Below, piece by piece: positions 21,330 through 32,993 of a DNA stretch of 64,000 nucleotides. The notes below the pieces were generated by a model, which had not been told where the DNA came from, searched no databases, and was given only the letters and a program-made list of their open reading frames with translations. Origin of the DNA: UBA6489 sp942490775 (GTDB taxonomy: Bacteria; Patescibacteriota; Gracilibacteria; BD1-5; UBA6164); assembly GCA_942490775.1 (NCBI GenBank), contig CALNYL010000009.1, positions 484,798 through 548,797 on the forward strand, read 5' to 3'. Position numbers and translations under genes: made by a program. The first letter of the stretch is position 1; each line of letters begins with the position of its first letter.

Positions 21330-21369
21330 CATAATAAAATAAATAGAAAATAAAAATTAAAAAAAGATT

Positions 21370-22584
21370 ATGTTTTTGACACCTAGTTTTTATGACAAAT
21401 ACTGAAATTTTGACAATAATAAATTTATTGTTCTTTTAAAGAAGTCTCAAAAAGCAAGGAAAAAGGCTAGATTTCATGGTTATAAACAAAGAAAAGAAAT
21501 AATTTTATTTGCTAGTGTTAGTAGAAAAGAGCTTTGGCAGTTTATAAATAAGTTATCTATATTTATTAACTCTTGAATAGATGTAAAATGAGCTTTATGA
21601 ATGCTTAGTAAGCAAATGAAGAATCCTTTGCTTAGTAGAATAATTGAGAAAATGAAAATGAATATAGATCAGTGAATAAGTATAAGTGAGACAATGTCTG
21701 CTTATCCTAAAGTTTTTGATCCTCTTGTTATAGCTCTTATTAGTGTATGAGAAAAAACCTGACAATTATGAAAAATACTTGCAGAATTAGATAAGAGTAT
21801 ACTTGAAAATATAGAGTTGAAGTCAAAGGTAAAGTGAGCTATGATATATCCAGCTATATTATTGTTTCTAACTGTAGCTATGGTTGTATTTATGATGATT
21901 TTTATAATACCTAAAATTACAGAGGCTTTTACTAAAACTGGTGCTACTTTACCTCCACTTACTTTAATGGTTGTGGCTATATCAGATTTTCTTATAAATG
22001 ATTGGCCTGTATTTATTGTGTCTATTTCATCAGCTATAGTTATTTTAAAGCTTATAAAAAAGACTAATACTTGAAGAATATTTTTTGCATATATTTATAC
22101 TAGGCTTCCGATATTTTGATATATAGTTAGGCAGTCAAATATAGTGTATTTTGTTAAGTCCTTTACAATACTTTTAGATGCTTGAGTTCTTTTGCTTGAT
22201 GCTATAAAGACTTCTAGCAAGGTTGTGCCAAATTTGCTTTACAAGAGAGAAATAATAAGGGTAAAAAATGAGGTAGAGGTTTGATTGACTATTTCTAAGT
22301 CTCTTTGACTTAATACAGAATATGATGCTAATATTTACATAAATAAACTATTTCCAGAGGATTTTGCTTATGTTGTAAGCACTTGAGAGGAGACTTGAAG
22401 TTTGTCAAATTCATTGTCAAGACTTTGAGTTAATTATAACTCGGATTTAAAAAGGTATATTTGAAATTTGGCTACTATGTTAGAGCCTGTTATTATAGTA
22501 ATAGTCTGATTTTTGGTGGGTACTATAGTTATTGCAATAATGCTTCCTTTTTTCGAGATGTGAAAGGTTGCCAAAGATTTATAA
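21370..22584 (+). CDS. pilC: Type IV pilus inner-membrane platform protein PilC/GspF
   Basis: 404 residues. Two copies of the GspF domain are present: FINKLSIFINSGIDVKGAL with VGEKTGQLGKILAEL, and FVKSFTILLDAGVLLLDAI with STGEETGSLSNSLSRL. Membrane segments follow MIYPAILLFLTVAMVVFMM and end at the C-terminal LEPVIIVIVGFLVGTIVIAIMLPFFEM. All are signatures of PilC. Conserved glycines are TGA. Works with PilB to move pilin subunits. The 158-nt gap to the pilin gene contains a small hairpin (22695-22715) and may hold a separate pilin promoter. Confidence 0.95.
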
Positions 22585-22742
22585 AAGAAAAAAAAAATAA
22601 GTCTACTTAAAAGAGTATTAAATATTTGCTAAATGGGGGGTGATAGTATATACTTGATTTTGCTTTTTGTTTTTTAATTAAAGTAATTGGCATGAAAATC
22701 GAAAATATCGATTTTTACTTTATATCTTAACTTTTTTTTACT

Positions 22743-23516
22743 ATGAAAAGTACAAAAAAAGCATTTACATTAGTAGAGCTTATCGTGGTTATCGTTATAT
22801 TGGCTATTCTTGGTACTATAGCATTTATCTCACTACAAGGACATAGTGCTGATGCTAGAAATACTAAGAGAACTACCGATTTAAGTAGTATTAATTCTGC
22901 TATAATGGCTAAGAATGCTCAAGCTACTCCATTGATGTCATTTGTTGTTGATGCTGCTACTAACAAGCTTACAGCTTTAAATTTATCTTGAACAGGGTTA
23001 ACTGCTACAGAATTATCAAATAATTATGCTGTTTGAGCCCCAAATTATACAGCATTAGGTATAAGAGAAGATGATTTTAAAGATCCAAATGATAGTGCTT
23101 ATGTAGTAGGTGTTACAACCAAAGTTGGAGGGGTATATGAATTAGCTGCAACAATGGAAGACGGAGAGACTCCTTTTGCTGCAACAGTTGGTACATATAC
23201 TGCTAGAAGTAATACTTCTTTTTCTGCTGATAATGTATCTAGTGTTAATACTACTAATACTACACTTGTTCTTATTGATTCTGCCGCTAATTTCTTTAAA
23301 GATGGTGATACTATAACAGATGATGGAGGTACTACTTCTACTACTATTACAAAAGTTTCAGATGATGGATTAACTCTAACTGTTGCTAGTTTGACAAATT
23401 TGGATGAAGATAGTGAGATAGAACTAGTTACTACAGAGTCAACTGGTTTAATAGGTGATCCAGATTCATTGACTAATCCAGTTGTAAATGAAGGAACTAC
23501 TTACCTTCCTTACTAA
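22743..23516 (+). CDS. Type IV pilin-like protein
   Basis: 257 residues with a class III-like prepilin leader: MKSTKKA then FTLVELIVVIVILAILGTI, where the Glu at mature position 5 is conserved. Cleavage is expected after Ala7. The globular part is rich in Thr, Ser, Asp and Ala (for example TTNTTLVLIDSAANFF, DGDTITDDGGTTST), typical of a major surface pilin. It is separated from pilC by 158 nt and has its own terminator, so it is probably expressed at a higher level than the assembly genes. The glycine TGAs occur only twice in it, fewer than in neighbours, which would suit a highly expressed gene. Confidence 0.93.
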
Positions 23517-23538
23517 TAAAAAATTATCATAAAATTTT

Positions 23539-23571
23539 TAAAACTTTCTCTTAGTTGAGAAAGTTTTTTTT
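23539..23571 (+). terminator. Rho-independent terminator of the pilin gene
   Basis: Stem AAACTTTCTC/GAGAAAGTTT with a six-base loop, followed by a run of T, 23 nt after the pilin stop. Confidence 0.93.
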
Positions 23572-23594
23572 GTGGTTAAGGATAATTACCTCTA

Positions 23595-23658
23595 TCTTGC
23601 CCTAAAGGATACACTTCGTAAAATTCTTTCCCCTCTTCAGGAGAAAGAGGCTACAAGT
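23595..23658. repeat. Family A dispersed repeat
   Basis: CTTGCCCTAAAGGATACACT then a CTTTCCC hairpin and GAGGCTACAAG. Nearly the same first half as the copy at 28675-28742. Confidence 0.8.
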
Positions 23659-23734
23659 TAGTTTTATTATGAAGAAAAAGTTTGGTATTTTGTGTTTATT
23701 GATATAATGATATTGATTATTTAAATAAAGGATT

Positions 23735-24100
23735 ATGAAAAAACTAAAATATGTACAACATCCTTGAGAAGTATTGAAAGAGGAATTGGAATATAGGAAA
23801 ATAACTTGAAAAGATTTTGCAAAAGTTATAGGGAAATCAACCTCTGAACTTTCAGAGTTACTAAATGCAAAAAGAAATATGACAGCAAGGTGGGCAATAC
23901 TTATATGAGAATCTTTAGATATATCTCCTGAATTTTGGTTATGAATGCAAAGGGATTATGATATAAATAATGCAAAAAGAAAATTTAGACATTGAACTTT
24001 AGAAAAAGTTAAAAATAGAGCCATAAAAGCTAAAATGATTGAAGTTAGAGATAGTTTGTTTTTGAATAGAGTAGATAATAAAACATTATGAAAAAGCTAA
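23735..24100 (+). CDS. HigA/VapI-type HTH regulator (antitoxin family)
   Basis: 121 residues. The HigA signature is clear: HPGEVLKEELEYRKIT, helix-turn-helix GKDFAKVIGKSTSELSELLN, then AKRNMTARWAILIGESLDIS and PEFWLGMQRDYDI. In paired systems it represses its operon and neutralises a RelE-like HigB. No higB-like gene lies up- or downstream, so this is an orphan antitoxin or a stand-alone regulator. The end of the gene overlaps a short duplicated copy of its own 5' end (24088-24138). Confidence 0.92.
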
Positions 24101-24138
24101 AATATGTACAATCTCCTTGAGAAGTACTAATTTTTTAG
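24088..24138 (+). pseudogene. Truncated duplicate of the higA-like 5' end
   Basis: A 16-codon frame MKKLKYVQSPGEVLIF ends in TAG. Over its first 14 codons it repeats the start of the preceding gene (MKKLKYVQHPGEVL) almost exactly, including the TGA glycine, then diverges. It starts inside the last codons of that gene, so it marks a tandem duplication that was later deleted down to a stub. Confidence 0.8.
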
Positions 24139-24139
24139 C

Positions 24140-24164
24140 AGAGATGTTTTATTAAAACATCTCT
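24140..24164. terminator. Perfect hairpin without T tract
   Basis: 11-bp arms (AGAGATGTTTT / AAAACATCTCT) with a three-base loop. Likely ends the higA transcript. Confidence 0.6.
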
Positions 24165-24231
24165 ACAAATATTTCTCAAAATTCAGAAAATATGATACAA
24201 TAGATAAAATAGTCTATAAAACTTCACAACT

Positions 24232-26679
24232 ATGGACAACTATAAAACAATAATATGATTGATAATACTTATTATTATTTCATTATACATAATAATAATA
24301 TTTCTCAGAAAAAAAGCTGATTTGGATAGAACTCTAAAATTGACCTTTTTGAGAATCACTTTACCTAAGAAAGACTCTGATTTAGATGAAAGAAAAGAAA
24401 CTTTAAAAGATTTTAAAGAGGCTGTTTCTATTATGGAACAATTGTTTTCTTCACTAAAAAGTGTTTATAGTTCTAAGATATTAAAAAAAATATTAGGTCA
24501 GGATTTGCTTAGTTTTGAGTATGTTGCTCATGAGGGTGAAGTTCTTTTTTATGTAGTTGCTCCTAAAAACTATAAAAATCTTATAGAAAAACAAATAAAC
24601 TGATTTTTTCCTGATGCTATTATGGAAGAAACTACTGAGATAAATATTTTCAAAAATAGGAAGTATTATGAGTGAACTTATTTGTATGCTAAAAGACAAT
24701 ATTTTTTTCCTATAAAGACTTATCAAAAGCTAGAAAGTGATCCTATTAATAATATAACAAATGCTCTTTCTAAACTGGAGGAGGATGAATCTGCTGTTAT
24801 TCAAATACTTTTAAAACCTATACAAGATGACTGGCAAAAGGATTGTTATAAAAAGTCTTCTCAGCTTATGAAGTGAAAAAAAACTGGTTTTACTTTAAAT
24901 CCTTTTAAGCTTATTTTTAGTTTGATTCAAGGTTTTTTTTCTTATGGAGATGAGGAAGGTAAAAATCCTATGAAGGATGATTCTGGAGAGACTTCTGCAT
25001 TGACTCAAGAGAGATCAAAGACTGTTGATGAGAAGTGAGATAAAACTGGTTTTGGTGCTATTGTTAGGATAATAGCGACTTGAAATGATAAGCCTATGGT
25101 TCATACAGAGCTTACTAATATAATAAGTTCGTTTTCTCAATTTTCTTATCCTGATTTTAATAGGTTTTGATATACTTTGAGACATAATAAAAAGAGGTTA
25201 GTGAGTAATTATATATATAGATTTTTTAGGAAGCCATTTTTTGTAAAGAGAATGATATTAAATACTGAGGAGTTGGCTAGTATTTTTCACTTTCCTCATA
25301 TTAAGTATAATAAGACTCCTGAGATTAAGTGGCAAAATTTTAAGATAGTAAAAGCTCCTAATAATTTACCCAGAGAAGGATTACTTCTTTGACATAATGT
25401 TCATAGATGAGTAAGGAAAGAGGTAAGAATAAAAAATGAAGATAGGTTTAGGCATTTTTATGTAATATGACAAACGGGTACTTGAAAATCTAGTATACTT
25501 CAGGTTATGGCTAGACAAGATTTTTTGAATGGAGAGTGAGTTTCTATAATAGATCCTCATGGGGATTTGGTTAGAGATTTACTTCCTTTTATACCTAGAG
25601 AGAGAGCTGATGATGTGATTTATTTTGATCCTTCTGATACTAGTAGACCTATGGGACTGAATATGCTTGAGGCTAATACAGATGAAGAAAAGGAAATGGT
25701 TGCTATGGATGCATTAAATATAATGATAAAGCTTTTTGGTAATGAGATATTTGGTCCTCGTTTGCAGGATTATTTTAGAAATGCTGTTTTGACTCTTATG
25801 GATTATCCTAGTGGGTGAGCTATAACGGATGTTGTTAGGTTATTTACTGATATTGATTTTCAAAAGGATCATGTTAGACATGTAAAAAATCCTATAGTTA
25901 AAAACTGGTGGGAGAAGACTTATGCTAGTATGTGACAAAAAGAAAAATCTGAGATTATTCCTTATTTTTCAGCTAAGTTTGGTCAATTTATTACAAATAA
26001 AATGATGAGAAATATTATATGACAGACTAAGTCTAGTTTTGATATTTCTGATGTAATGCAGAATAGAAAGATATTACTTGTAAATCTTAGTAAGTGAAGA
26101 CTTTGAGATTTAAATTCAAAGTTGCTTTGAATGATGTTGGTTTCAAAAATACAGATGGCTGCGATGAGAAGAGATAAAATAGCGAAAGAAGATAGAAAGG
26201 ATTTTTTCTTATATATAGATGAGTTTCAAAATTATGTAACCGATTCTATTGAGTCTATTTTGTCAGAGGCTAGAAAGTATAGACTTAGTTTGAATATTGC
26301 TCATCAATATTTATGACAATTAGAGCAATCAGATGCTTTGACTAAGTCTAATTTGAATTTGAAACAGGCTATTTTTGGTAATGTTTGATCTATTATGAGT
26401 TATAAGATTTGACCTGAGGACGGAGAATTTATGAGTAAATATTATGCTCCTACTTTTTCTGATCAGGATTTAGTTAATATGGACAGGTTTAAGTCTGTTA
26501 TGAAGTTAGCGATAGATAGTCAGCCTTCTATACCGTTTTCTATGATTCCTATAAATCCTGAACTTGAGACTTGAGATGAAAAGATTGCTAAGGCTTTTGT
26601 TGAACTTTCTAGGTTAAAGTATGGTAGGGATGTTGCTTTTGTAAACAAAGAAATAGAGTATAGAATAGGTAGTGTTTAG
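24232..26679 (+). CDS. TraD/VirD4-like conjugative-type ATPase
   Basis: 815 residues. One N-terminal membrane helix (residues about 9-27), then a domain of about 350 residues, then the motor: Walker A GQTGTGKSS at about 413-421, SIIDPHGDLVRDLLPFIP, the FDPSDTSRPMGLNML block, and Walker B FFLYIDEFQNYVTDSI at about 657, followed by LNIAHQYLGQL. These match the 'type IV secretory system conjugative DNA transfer' (TraG/TraD, DUF87-like) ATPases common in CPR genomes. No relaxase or mating-pair genes are nearby, so in this lineage it may serve DNA or protein export other than conjugation. It seems monocistronic after the higA hairpin. Confidence 0.88.
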
Positions 26680-26761
26680 TAGTAGAATATTGAAAAAGTT
26701 TATTTGTATTTTTATTTTTTTTTTATATTATAGGAGAATATCTTATATATAAATAAGCGAT

Positions 26762-27847
26762 ATGAAAATTTGAATTGATTTAAGGTTGTCTATAAATAAT
26801 AATTTGTATTCAGAGTTTTTGTTAATTCTGGTTGAGACCTTAGTTAATAAGGATACTGCAGCAAAATATATAATTTATTCAAATCATAAATTAGACATAA
26901 ATCTTACAGAGAGGTCTCAAAATATTGTGGTTAAAGAGAAGCCTTGAAGTTTTGATGAACAATTTTCTCTTAAAAAAGAATTTAATAAAGAGAATTTTTC
27001 TTTGATGATTTTTTTTAATCATGAAAAACCTATTTTTTACAAGAAAAATTTTATTTTATTTGTTCCGTCTTTGGCAGAACTTTTTTTTGCTACTAAAAGT
27101 TTTTTATGAAAGTTAAAATATAATTTTTTGATGAATGTGTCTTTGAAGAATTGTAAGAAAGTGGTTTGTTTTGATGCTAATACTCAAATAGAGTTAAATG
27201 AGAGATTAAATATAAGAGAGGAAATGATTGAGATTTTAGAACCTTTTTTTATAACTGATTATAGATATAAGGTAGAGGATGGTGTAAGGGTTGATGTTAA
27301 GGCTAAGTATAATTTAAAGTATGACTATTTTATATATGATTGAACTAATAAAGCTAATGCTAATTTAACAAAGCTTTTTAAAGCTTTTATTTGATTAAAG
27401 AATAAGGGTAAAAATTTATGTCTTCTTATGTTGTCTGAAGAAACTAATAGTGATATATGACTTAGGGAGGAAGTAATAAGTTATAATATACAGGATAGGG
27501 TGTTTTTTATATGAGATTTGAATAAGAGTGAGGAGGTATATTATTATCAGCAGTCTATTTGAGTGATTTATCCTAGTATATATGATTCTTTTCCTTTTAG
27601 GTTAAGTAAGGCTATAAAATATAATAAACCGATTATTGCTGGTAATATCCCTGTGATAGAGAAGTTTATTGGTAAGGAATCTATAAAATTTAATCCTTTG
27701 TCTACTACTGACTTGATTCATGCTATAGAGTTTTTTTTGGAGAATCCTAGAATTGTGTCTTACTCTGATATTATTAAATCTTTATCAAGAGAAAAGTCGG
27801 CAGATAGATTTAAGGAATTGATATATGAGAATATATATGATGTTTAG
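26762..27847 (+). CDS. GT4-type glycosyltransferase
   Basis: 361 residues with two Rossmann-like halves. The C-terminal half contains YFIYDGTNKANANLTKLFKA and then, after an RVFFIGDL strand, IGVIYPSIYDSFPFRLSKAI with IIAGNIPVIEKFIG, the usual nucleotide-sugar-binding region of glycosyltransferase family 4 (a variant of the E-x7-E segment with Asp/Ser in place of the first Glu). It is probably a cell-surface glycan enzyme; donor and acceptor are unknown. It is followed 32 nt later by hrcA. Confidence 0.78.
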
Positions 27848-27879
27848 AATAAGGATTTTATCATATAATTATTAAAATT

Positions 27880-28578
27880 ATGTCTACTTTGACAGAGAGG
27901 AATATAGAAATTTTAAAAATTATAGTAGAGGAATATATAAAGACTTGAGAGGTTTTGGGTAGTAAAATTTTGATAAAAAAATATGATTTATGAGTTAGTT
28001 CGGCTACTGTTAGAAATGATATGGCTAAGCTTGAGAAATTAGATTTGGTTTTTCAGCCATATAATTCAGCGGGGAGATTGCCTACTACAAAATGATTAAG
28101 GGCTTTTGTTAATTATCTTATGAGAGAGGTTCCTGATTATTTTTTACAAGAGGAAAACTTAGATTTAAAAAAGGGTGGTACTAGGGGGATAGCAAATGTG
28201 ACTCATAAAATAACTTTTGAATTGGCTAAAAATACAAAAGAATTAGCTTTCTTTATTATTCCTGAGAAGTGAATTTCAGAGTATTCTTGAATAGCTTCTT
28301 TTTTGGAGAGGAATCATAAGAGGGTTTGAGATGGGGTTTACAATATAATAAGGATTTTAGAAGACAAGGTTAATTTTATGGATTTTATTAAATGACTTCC
28401 TATAAATTCTTGAGTTAATGTTTTAATATGAGAGGAAAATGTTATACCTTATCTAAAAGATTATACGATTATTTTGAAGCCAATAAATATTGATGGGAGT
28501 GTGTGATTTATATGAATAATAGGGTGTTTGAAAATGAATTATAGTTTTAATATATCAGCTGTCAGGTGAATTATATAA
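27880..28578 (+). CDS. hrcA: Heat-shock repressor HrcA
   Basis: 232 residues. The winged-helix start LTERNIEILKIIVEEYIKTGEVLGSK with GVSSATVRNDMAKLEKLDL and the SAGRLPTTKGLRAFV arm are diagnostic. The C-terminal GAF-like domain is present but shortened (HrcA is usually about 340 residues), ending SVGFIGIIGCLKMNYSFNIS. HrcA represses chaperone genes by binding CIRCE operators; no CIRCE site was seen in this window, and no groE or dnaK is present here. A hairpin that overlaps the stop codon probably terminates the transcript. Confidence 0.9.
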
Positions 28579-28595
28579 AAAGTTTTTTATATAAT
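28570..28595 (+). terminator. Hairpin overlapping the hrcA stop
   Basis: Perfect 11-bp arms ATTATATAAAA / TTTTATATAAT; the stop codon is inside the left arm. Confidence 0.6.
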
Positions 28596-28674
28596 GTCTT
28601 GTATTTTTTTGACAAAGAATGTTAAAAAAATATTATAATATTGAGTAAAAAAAGGAAAATCTGTCTGTGAATAA

Positions 28675-28742
28675 CCCTAACTTGCCCTAAAGGATACACT
28701 TCGTAAAACTTTTCCCCGTACATAAGGGAAAGAGGGTATAAT
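28675..28742. repeat. Family A dispersed repeat
   Basis: CTTGCCCTAAAGGATACACT, TTCCCC/GGGAAA hairpin, AGAGGGTATA. Nearly the same left half as the copy at 23595. Confidence 0.8.
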
Positions 28743-28811
28743 TGTTTTTTATTCCCCCTATAGGTTTATTGAATTAAAAAGAGTAAAATTTAAAAATAAC
28801 TTTTAAAAAAA

Positions 28812-30710
28812 ATGTTTGAGTCTAGTCTAAAAAAAATAGATCTAAATAAAAAAAATATTATAATATCAAAAAATATAAATTTAGATCAAGGTTTAGATTG
28901 TTTTATTTTGATAAGTTCTAATGATAAAAAATTATGAGAGCTGCTTTTGAATAAGATTTTGGACTCTATAATTGACAAAATTTTTCATAGTGCAATAGAT
29001 AACAAGCTTTGAGTAGCTCTTGAAAATATAAATTCTTTTTTGTATACTTGGGAGTCTGGAAATGAAAAACCTAAATGACTACATGCTGTTATTTGAGTAC
29101 TTAGGTGAAATGATATATTTTTCTCGACAATATGAAAGCCGTCATGTTATCTGATAAATCAGAGAAAAGAGGTTCTTGAGATAACTGATAAAAATGAGAA
29201 AAAGAAAGAGTTTTGATTTATTCTTAATTGAAGCTTAAAGGATTGAGAGATTGTTACTTTTTCAAATATTAGATTGTTTGATTTTCTTTCAGAAGATGAT
29301 TTGAGAGATGGTGTTTTGTCTGGTAATATAAATTGATTTAATTTAAATATAATAAATATACTGAAATGAGAGGATTTAACTAAGAATATATGAGTTTTGT
29401 CATTTCAAAATCTTATATTTAATGTATCTGAGAAAAAAAAGGTTTCTGATATATTGAGTGGTGCTATGAAGTTGCTTGATAATGGTTTTGTAAAAAAGAT
29501 TGTTGCATTAACAATGGTAGCTAAGGATAAATTAGAAAATAAATCAAAAAATATAAAAAATGGTATATTTTTGGTTTGAATACTTGTATCTTTTTTTCTT
29601 TTGTATGTAATCTTGTCTCAAGTTGTTTCCTCTTTTCAGGATGGTAAATTGGTAGAAGCTTATAGGCAAAAACTATCTCAATTTGATGAGTATTATGATA
29701 GAGCTACAGAAAATACTAATAATGCAGATGCTTTTGATAATAATATTAAAAAAGCGGAGGAGGTTTTACTTGAGATTGAGGATAAAAAATTATTTCTAAA
29801 ACAAACTAATAAAAGAAGAAATGATTTGAGTTTATTAAAAAAACAGTTTAATCAAATAGAATCATTTCAGAAAAGCTGAGAAAATAGGATTTATTTTTCA
29901 AATGAAATTAAAGATGCTATAAATATATTGAAGGTTGATGGGAAAATGTTTATTGTATGAAAAAAATTTGTTTTATGACCTATTTTACCTTGAGTAGAGG
30001 CTAAGAAATATAATTTTGATATGTTTCAGGATGATGATTATTTTATTGATTCTGCTTCTGTTAATAGTGATATTGTACTTTTAACAAAACTTTGAAGAGT
30101 GGTAAATTTTAGTATTAGCAATCTTTTTAATTATGCGGATGTAAATGATAGAGAGGGGTGGAAAGATTCTAATATGATAATGGCTTATTTGTCAAATATT
30201 TATTTGTTGACCAGAGAGTGAAATCAGATTTATAAGCATAAAAAAGATACAACTAGTTATAGTTCTTGAGTAAAGTATTTAAATGATGATGATTCTCAAG
30301 CTTTGTGAAAGATTTTAGCTGTAGGAATAGATGGGGGGTTCTATATGTTGAAGGAAGATTTATCTATGGTTAAGTTTTTTAAATCTCCTTATAAGTTGGA
30401 GAATATGATGTTAAATAAATTGCCTGAAAATTATGAATTAGAGGATAATGAAAGTCCTATAAAGCTTAAAACTTGAGCTAATTTAAATTATGTATATATG
30501 ATGCTTAATAAAAGAATTCTTGTTTTTAAGCCAAATACGAGAAGTTTTACTAATGTGAGAAGTTTGAAATTTTTATGACAAATAGAGTGAGCAAATTTTG
30601 AAATAAAGGATTTTCATGTGGGTAATGATTGAATAATAACAGTGCTTTGAGAGGATTGAATATATAAAATACAGTTAGAAATTTGAGAGGATAAAATAAG
30701 ATTATTGTAA
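28812..30710 (+). CDS. Membrane protein with PP2C-like N-terminus, function unknown
   Basis: 632 residues. The N-terminal 180 residues contain VIGVLRGNDIFFSTIGKPSC and IVTFSNIRLFDFLSEDDL, resembling a degenerate PP2C (PPM) fold in which the metal-binding aspartates are not evident. One strong membrane helix lies at about residues 252-275, then a coiled coil to about 360. The C-terminal 270 residues have repeating short strands (for example 'KMFIVGKKFVLGP', 'VVNFSISNLF', 'YMMLNKRILVF') that look like a beta-propeller. Similar cytoplasmic-phosphatase/TM/propeller layouts are known in CPR genomes. It precedes recR by one nucleotide and is probably cotranscribed. Confidence 0.65.
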
Positions 30711-30711
30711 A

Positions 30712-31320
30712 ATGCCAGAAGCTTTAAAAAAACTAATTAATAACATAAGTTTATTACCTTGAATAGGAGAAAAATCAGCCACTAAATTGGCTTTTTTCTT
30801 ATTAAATGCAAATGAGAATTTTTTGCAGAATTTTAGTGAAAATCTTATTAATTTAAAACGAAATACTTCTAAATGTGAAGTTTGTTCTAGTGTAACTGAT
30901 TTATGAAAAGGGAAATGTTCTATATGTGATAATGATTCTAGGGATAAGTATAAGATAGCTGTGGTAGAGGAATATTTGGATATGCTTACTATAGAGCAAT
31001 CGGGTGGTTTTGTTTGAGTTTATCATATATTGTGATGAGCTATTTCCCCTATAAATGGTGTTTTTGTCTGAGATTTGAATTTTGAGAGACTTTTTGATAG
31101 AATAGAGAAGGCGGATGAAAAATTAGAGCTGATAATTGCTACTAATCCAAATATAGAGTGAGAGGCTACGACTTCCTATTTGACTGAAGAGATAAAAAAA
31201 AGGAAACTTTTTTATAAGGTGAAGATAACTAGATTGAGTAGATGACTTAGTTCCTGATATATAGAATATGCAGATAATATAACACTTATAAATGCTCTAA
31301 AAGAGAGAAAAGAAATATAG
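30712..31320 (+). CDS. recR: Recombination mediator RecR
   Basis: 202 residues, near the family's usual length of about 200. It has the N-terminal helix-hairpin-helix LLPGIGEKSATKLAFFLL, the four-cysteine zinc motif C-x2-C...C-x2-C at residues 54-71, the Toprim start KIAVVEEYLDMLTIE and the C-terminal VKITRLSRGLSSGYIEYAD (a form of the RGLPxGGxLEYAD motif). RecR acts with RecO/RecF to load RecA. Start at 30712 is one base after the stop of the upstream gene. Confidence 0.96.
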
Positions 31321-31329
31321 AAAGGACTT

Positions 31330-31392
31330 TTTAATAATAATCCATACCTGAATCCTTTCCTTTGATACCAAAGGAAAGGGGAGCAATAATTA
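31330..31392. repeat. Family A dispersed repeat
   Basis: AATCCATACCTGAATCCTTT then a CCTTT/AAAGG hairpin; the inverse of the copies at 41762 and 51691. Confidence 0.8.
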
Positions 31393-31418
31393 AACTTTAC
31401 TTTAAAAAAATAAAAATT

Positions 31419-31628
31419 ATGACAGCAGCAGAATGATCTCCTCCATCAAGAGGAACAAGTAAAATGACAAAAAAACAAGTGGCTCAATATATAGCAAATA
31501 TGAAAAAAGCACAAAAGAAAGCAGAGGAAAAAATAATAGCACTACAAAAATCCTGAGAACTTAAGAAGGAAGAAGAAGAAATTGCAAAATTATGAGAGTT
31601 ATTAGATGATGATAAATTATATACTTAG
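31419..31628 (+). CDS. Small charged protein, unknown
   Basis: 69 residues, nearly all one predicted coiled coil (KKQVAQYIANMKKAQKKAEEK) after a Gly/Ser/Pro-rich start. No membrane segment. No family recognised. The TGA codons read as Gly are in plausible positions (AAEGSPPS). Confidence 0.6.
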
Positions 31629-31724
31629 AAAATTATAAAAGAGCTAGAAAAACTTGAAAAATACAGATTTCTAATATACTTGAGGTGTCTTGTTGGTATT
31701 TCCTAATAATTAAAATAATAAAAA

Positions 31725-32894
31725 ATGTTAAAAAGAATTTTTTTGTTTATGGTTTTTTTCATCTGGATAATAGGATGATATAGTTTAGCTTCATGAAACA
31801 CTTATGTTTCAGATACAAAGGTGAGTTTTATTTGAACTTTGTCTAAAAATGTATTTTTAGAGTCTGAAGAACTAAATAAAGTAGTGCTTATATATAGAAG
31901 TGAATATGATATAAGTGATTTTGAGGTTAGTTCTTCTTGTGAAGTTGAATCACAGCTTTTAAATAAAATTAATGATTTTTACTTTTTTGAAGTAAAATAT
32001 ACAGGAAGTAAATGTACTAATCCAAAATTAGTTCTAAAGTATTGAGATTATATATTTTCAAATACTGAAACAAAGGTAGAAATTACATCTTATAAAAGGC
32101 TTTTAGGTCTTATGATTGATTATAACTCAGATTATTTAACTAATCTTAAAAGTATTTATCAGAAGGAGTTGATTAAGTTATCTGATTTTAGTAAATATGA
32201 GTATGAGTGAAAATGAGTTTCTATGTATTATATGTATACAGCAAAGAAAAGAATGTTTGATGAGCAAGAGTTTAGATTAAAGGTGGTAGATGATATATTG
32301 TCTGGTAGGAATAAAAAATATAAAATCCCTGTTGTTTGAAATAAATTGCCTACTAATAGAATTAAAATGCCTAATTCGGCTAGACCCTATAGGAAATCTT
32401 ATACAGATGGTATTCATCATTGATGGGATATTGACACGAGCTTTTGACATGAGGTAGTTTCGATGGATGATTGAATAATAATTAGGGTTGTTAATAATTT
32501 TAAGTTTGAGGATATATCAAAAGTTAAAGAATGAGATGATGTTAGCGATGAAGATAAACTTAAAAATCTGGATATACTTAGAGGTAATCAGGTTTGGTTG
32601 AAGACAATGAAATGAGATGTTATTTTTTATAGTCATTTGAATACTATAGAGTCTTCTATAGAAGATTGAATGATTGTAAAAGCTGGGACTGTTTTATGAA
32701 CTGTATGAATAACTGGAGTACCAGATAAAAATTATAATGATTATCATCTTCATTTTGCGATGCATAAAAATCCTTATGATGAAAATAGGGCTTGAACTTA
32801 TAATATTTTAGATTATATGAAATGGGATTGGATGTTTAAGTGAGAGTCTTATGAATATATTATAAAAAATCAGGGTAATTTGTTTGATAAGTAA
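31725..32894 (+). CDS. Secreted M23-family (LytM-like) peptidase
   Basis: 389 residues. A signal peptide or anchor is seen at residues 1-22 (basic start, then FLFMVFFIWIIGGYSLA). The C-terminal third is an M23 domain: GIHHGWDIDT at about 231 (the HxxxD zinc motif in an HGWD form), VVSMDDGIIIRV, VIFYSHLN and NDYHLHFAMH at about 341, which supplies the HxH pair. The order matches lysostaphin-type fold enzymes that cleave peptidoglycan cross-bridges. It might remodel its own wall or attack a host cell; the sequence does not decide. Followed by smpB. Confidence 0.88.
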
Positions 32895-32896
32895 AT

Positions 32897-32933
32897 TATT
32901 TCCCCTTACATAAGGGTAAGAGTTTGCAGTTAT
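32897..32933. repeat. Short family A-like palindrome
   Basis: CCCCTTACATAAGGG with flanking AGAG; fits as a terminator-like hairpin after the M23 gene. Confidence 0.5.
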
Positions 32934-32993
32934 TAAAAAAAATGAATTATTTTGGAGAAATTGATTATTTTGATTAGAAATTAATAAAGAATC

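Noticed and set aside
23500..24260. A higB toxin paired with the HigA-like gene
   Set aside because: The gaps on both sides are too short and hold only repeats, a stub and a hairpin.
27700..28811. CIRCE operator near hrcA
   Set aside because: No TTAGCACTC-N9-GAGTGCTAA-like pair was found around hrcA or elsewhere.
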